From Otatea glauca (taxonomy: Eukaryota; Streptophyta; Magnoliopsida; Poales; Poaceae), in the NCBI GenBank assembly GCA_036346275.1, contig CM070715.1, forward strand, positions 68,807,667 to 68,871,666: 64,000 nucleotides of DNA, given 5' to 3'. The notes beneath the pieces were generated by a model that was given only the letters and a program-made list of their open reading frames with translations, ran no database searches and was not told the origin of the DNA. Numbering within the stretch: the first letter of the stretch is position 1; every line of letters starts with the position of its first letter. Of the stretch, positions 59,531 to 64,000 are shown in pieces. Position numbers and translations under genes: made by a program.

Positions 59531-62500
59531 TGTCGGGACTCGGATTTACGAATTCGAAACCCTCTGTATATACTGCACTAGTCCAGAATTACACTAGTGC
59601 ACACAGTGGCAACATAGATCAAATACCATACCAAATAATGAATTAACTAAAAAAGTAGCAAATTATTATTAAATAAAGCAATGGACCTTATGATCAAAGT
59701 TTACACCACTATGCCTTAAGGGCTTAAGAAACAAATAAACTATTGCAGCGGAAATAAAATAACTTAGCCCATTTGATACGCCATAGGCAATCGTCTGGGG
59801 AACGCCTTCCTAATCCACATAGTCTGCATAGTACTCCTCCTTATAGGACTCTGTATTTCCCGGTTCTTCCTCAGCAACTGATCAACAATGTTGTATAGCT
59901 GTGAGTATAAAAAGTACTCAGCAAGCTGTAGGGGAATGATGCAATATATTTATGGAAGGCTTACCAAAGAATAGTCATATGGTTCTTTTGCAGAAAGCAA
60001 TAACTTGAATTGAAATACAGTAAATAGATTGAAATCATATTTTATGAAAAGATAATAAGTAACTGGTGAATCAATGATAGACAATATAAATAGATTGGTG
60101 AGGCTTCACCCAACACCATCTAGACATCATCAAACCACTAAATTCACCAGTGCTAACTGTAGACAACAAAAACAACAGGGAACTCTCCATTCACATCCCA
60201 ACAATTCCACCTTCAAATATATGAAATACTCTATACCTCATATGAAATTTTCGGGCATGTCCATGACCGTGGACATAGCTATTCAAATAATTTTACACTC
60301 TGCAGAGGTTATACTACTTTACCCATAAGACATGATCGTCTCTTTTTACGTGGCCATTAGCACACTTCCTTTCATGTGCCGGTAGATAGATCACGACAAA
60401 GTCTTTACAATGTTATGTTTAAACTCGGTACTGTCTACTAAGATTTCACCCCTCAGGGCACTCTCTTGAGCCATGTGAATCTACCTCGTCCATCCTGGAA
60501 CCCACACCACCAATGGCAATACTCAAATTTAGACATTGCAAATTAATCAGCTAGGTCTGTCCCATACCAAATATGTGGTTGTACGGTTAGCCTTGTTCAA
60601 CAGTGCACAAGATTAATTCCTTAAGTTGACTCATGCAAGACATCCACATCCTAAATGTGCTAACGACACCCCCTTTATTGCATGATCACTTGCCCGAGGG
60701 AAAGCAATTTTGTTCAACCAAGACCAATGGCAAACCCTATTATGGTACAACAAATTTTACAATAGTAGCTACCGACCACAATTCAATATCTCATTAAGTC
60801 AAGATTAACATTACTCAACATGTAATTAATATGAATCCCATCCTATAACTAAGTATGCATGTTTAAGCATAGCTACAATAACCCAATATTAGTAATATGA
60901 TCATGTGCAACTGATAATGTCCCAACCTAGGGTTAATAATGGATACATGGTATTCCAATAATCAAGGTGGCATAATGTCAATTAAGTATATAGCTATTCC
61001 TAACAATTAATCTTTGATACACAAATAGCATGTAATTGTATAAAATAAATTACTTTTGCAAACATTGGTTCAACATGATCAAAGGTTACGACTTGCCTTG
61101 TTGATCTACTACTAAGTCTTGATGTTCAAATTCTCCGTTCGCTCACTCGAGATTAGCGTCTAACGGAAAAGAAAGCAACGAATACAAATAAACAACAAAC
61201 AAAAACTCAAAATTGAAAATAAATGGCTCTGGGATGTAGATCTTAATTTTAGAAAAATTTATAAACTTGAATCGTCTCAATCGGAGTTCGTATGAGAGAG
61301 AACGGATTTTTGAAACTTTAAATTGCATAAAGCAATAAAGAAACGATTTTCGAATTTTTAAAATTACTTGTCTAAAGAAAAATAAAAATCCAATTCACTG
61401 TAATATATTATCAATCTGAATCTTTTCTTCTCTTTTCTCTTTTTTCACGTCTCCTTGTGCTGCTGCTGTGCTCAAGGTTCCAAAAATCGGTGATATTTCG
61501 AAAATCTCGGCATAGATCTCGGATTCCGGCCGAAGACGGGATCCAAAATCCCGGTTGTATAAACAAATTTGAAAAACAATTAAATTACTACTGTAATCTT
61601 GGCGAGATTTTGCCAAATCTCGGTTAATTTGACTTTTTTTGACCATATTTAGCCCAATAACCCTTAATAAAGTCATCTTCCAGGAAAATTTATTGAAAAA
61701 CTGAATTTTTGAGACGTTTTAAAATTTTGGTAGAAACACTTTTAGATTTTCATAAAATTATACAAGCTTTATCATACTCTAGAAAGTTTATGGTACTAAT
61801 TTTAGAAATGTAGGATCATACATAAAAATTTTCAAAATAATTGAACTTCATTTATTATCTTTAAAAAATCAAAAACGGAATGAACATAATTGAGACAATA
61901 AAAAATAACATTGTCAGAATTGTATAAATTTACTCGAGTGTGATCATGATCCAAAATTTTTATAAGAGCTTAAGAATTGCCTAGTAACTATTCTATAAAA
62001 TTTTAAAAATTTTATACTTTTTTTTTGCTCAATCAAATCTATGGATGCATTGAAATTCATTTGTTATCTTTCAAAAATTAAAAACACAAGGAAAACCAAT
62101 GATACAGTACCATTGTAAGAATTTTATAAATTAACTGGTGTGTGCTCAAGATCCAAAATATTTATGAGAGCTTAAGAATTACCTCGGAACCCTTCTATAA
62201 AACTTTCAAAAATTCTAACACTTTTTTGGTTACTCAAGAAAATCTATGTATTGATCATGAGGCTTTTATCATGACGTAGCACTTTCAGAATTTTTAGAAA
62301 TTCCTGAAACTTTATCATCATCTAAAAATTTTATGGAACCATTGATGATACATTAGGACCATCTGAAGTTTTTTTTAAAAATTTCTAACATGGTTTGAAT
62401 CATTTTTCATTTGGTTGAAATTTTCTAGTAAGGCTTTGATCAGGACAGTAGCACTGTCTAAATTTTTAAAACCTTCTGAAGCTTGATCATCATCTGAAAA

Positions 62501-63983
62501 TTTTATGAGAATATTATTGATGCATCAAAACCATGAAAAAAATTAAAAAATTTATAACTTGGTTTTTTCTATTTTTCATCTGTTTCAAATTTTCCAGTTA
62601 GCATTCTATCAGGACAGTAGCACTGTCTGAATTTTTAAACATTCCACATGCTTGATAATCATATGAAATATTTATGGGAACATTAATGATGTGTCAGTAC
62701 CATCCACAAAAAATTTCAAAAAATTTCAACATTGTTTGAACTATTTTTCGCTCATTTCAATTTCATTGAAATCTTGGCAAATTTCGCCGAGATTTCGGCA
62801 ATTACGGGCGAAATTTCGGTGCAAAAAAAACCGGATTTGAATTTTTGTTTTTGTATTTTATCTGAAATTTGTCTGAAATTTTGAGATCTCAGTGAAATTT
62901 TGAATTCCAGCGACCACCGAGATGTCAATCGAAAACGAGATTTGAAACCTCGGTTGTGCTTCGGTACAGAGGGCATGCGCCATGGTGAATAGAGGGCAAA
63001 TGAAGGAAGCAAGCAAGGCAAGGCCAACGTGGGGACTCGGCTCTAACGGAGGGAAGAATGAGAAAGCTCGTGATGAGGCAAACTGATTGGAGACCACGAT
63101 GACGACGATGGGGGCACGGATTGTGGCGCAACGATGCAATGAACGACGATGAACATACTTGGGAAAACATAAAATTTGTCGCCTACGGTGCACCAAATTT
63201 GAAATCGATTGAGGGGTTACCTTTGCAATGACCAGTGGCACGATGTGACGTGAACGGTTTTGGATGAGGAGGTCTGCGGCATCAGGAAGCTTGCTAGGGC
63301 ACGTCGATTGACGTTCGATTGGTGCTCTGGGTCTCGCGGTGTTCCGGCCAAACAGAGGCACAAGGGATTGGAACGAGTGGAGGAATGGGTTGAGCAATGA
63401 AAGGGGATCCCGGTGCTCACCTTAAATAGGCTTGAGGTGGTTCGTAGAGATAGATACGGACATGTTTCAAGAAGAGTTCGTACCAGGAAAAACTCGAATT
63501 TCTCCCGAAAAAGAGAGGATTAGAACGGGAGAATCACGGGGATTGATTGAGGATAAGGTGGCACACGTATTGGACATGAATTTGTAGGCAAAACGTGTTG
63601 GATTGGGACTTCTAAAGTTGGCCATGGAGAAAAACCGAAAACAGTCGTGCTGGCTAGTGGCTTCCTGAGGTTGAAGATGACATATGACATGTGGGCCTAG
63701 TTTATTATTTATTTCGAATTTAATTAAGGCTGAAAATCAAAAGGCTTTGAAACAATACCAAATAAGGTTAAAAAATTCTATAAAAATTATTAAAAATAAT
63801 ATGAGATATTTTCAAATTACAGTAAAAATTGCATAATTTTTTGAGTTAAAATTTGCTACAGTAATCTTTTCGTAAAACAAAAAATAGAAAAACAGTTTTA
63901 TAAATTCTAGAAAATTCAACAAAAATATCAGAAAATTATAAATACTTAATAAAATATTTTTTTGCAAATTTTGGGATGTTATA
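59531..63983 (-). mobile_element. Solo LTR E with nested Mutator-like element
   Basis: The + strand start is TGTCGGGACTCGG and the end is GGGATGTTATA. A perfect GATAC duplication lies at 59526-59530 and 63984-63988. Its first 1.6 kb aligns with the inverted LTR at 4271 (same TGTCGGGAC start). Its other end resembles solo LTRs A to C (ATCCCAAAATTT on the minus strand), which links the two LTR groups. Family blocks lie at 60296-60318, near 60362 and 61067-61105. A TATTTAAG box on the minus strand near 63424 is a candidate promoter. Confidence 0.8.
61474..62952. mobile_element. Mutator-like element (1.48 kb) with about 170-bp internal tandem repeats
   Basis: The ends are AAGGTTCCAAAAATCGG and, reversed, CGAGGTTTCAAATCTCG. 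The flanks GCTGTGCTC (61465-61473) and GTTGTGCTT (62953-62961) match at seven of nine bases. The interior repeats CACTGTCTGAATTTTT and CATCTGAAAATTTTATGGGA units at about 165-172 bp spacing from about 62250 to 62760, in reverse orientation relative to those at 56960-57400. There is no coding capacity. Confidence 0.65.
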
Positions 63984-64000
63984 GATACTGGGCTCAGCTG

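Larger units (their letters stand above)
57472..64000 (-). mobile_element. LTR D (long-LTR family), interrupted and running off the window
   Basis: The + strand edge TGTAAGGACC resembles the starts of solo LTRs B and C. Shared blocks follow in the same order: CTCTGTAAAGG at about 57540, ACACGCTTACTTTGGTGTG near 57605 and GATAATCAAAG...CTTGTCTTG at 58321-58360. The first block is only about 70 bp from the edge instead of about 700, so this copy has a large deletion there. It is interrupted by solo LTR E at 59531, and the remainder continues past 63988. Confidence 0.6.

Noticed and set aside
62858..63397. A 179-aa minus-strand ORF in solo LTR E
   Set aside because: It runs from the LTR into the end of a nested Mutator-like element, so it cannot be one original gene; no domain is recognised.
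1..64000. tRNA, rRNA or CRISPR arrays
   Set aside because: No tRNA-like A/B box pair, no rRNA core sequence and no spaced identical repeats were seen. The primer-binding site at 1891 is only tRNA-complementary.

Overview
This is nuclear DNA from a grass (Poaceae). Four things point there: GC-rich plant genes with GT-AG introns, a meiosis gene of the maize AM1 / rice OsAM1 type, several nested generations of LTR retrotransposons, and CACTA, hAT, Mutator-like and Tourist-like DNA transposons. I cannot name the species from sequence alone. Only two genes look functional, both on the + strand. One is an AMEIOTIC1/DYAD-type meiosis gene with coding exons spread over 39059-45277 (789 aa). The other is an uninterrupted EFL1 (Ria1-type) ribosome-biogenesis GTPase at 48746-51865 (1039 aa).

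Layout. 1-6520: a decayed Ty3-like element with a partial 5' LTR, a primer-binding site, a broken ORF upstream of gag, a broken gag, and then a complete LTR in inverted orientation. 6521-16574: noncoding sequence split by a + strand solo LTR (A, 7406-14968, TSD GTATG) that itself holds hAT, Tourist-like, TIR and mini-CACTA insertions. 16575-37543: a multi-layer nest. The outer CACTA element (B) has its transposase frame interrupted by a second CACTA (A, 16701-28463), which contains solo LTR B (20548-28079, TSD TCTAT). The outer frame is interrupted again by solo LTR C (29752-35105). 37544-45277: promoter, leader and gene of the AM1 homologue. 46194-48043: a hAT element with a 9-bp-TSD Mutator-like MITE inside it. 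48615-51865: EFL1 with site II and telo-box motifs before its start codon. 52363-64000: Mutator-like elements with internal tandem repeats of about 170 bp, unresolved repeats, and two nested minus-strand LTRs (D and E, the latter with TSD GATAC).

The two genes share no pathway that I can see: one serves meiotic commitment in the nucleus, the other cytoplasmic 60S maturation. The rest is repeat DNA in which insertion order can be read from frames and target-site duplications. The most unusual signal is a group of very long LTRs (2.1 to over 5 kb). They share a conserved block about 1.55 kb from the LTR 3' end that can be read as a short acidic peptide, and four of them survive as solo LTRs. 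I found no tRNA, rRNA or CRISPR array. Boundaries were read by eye.
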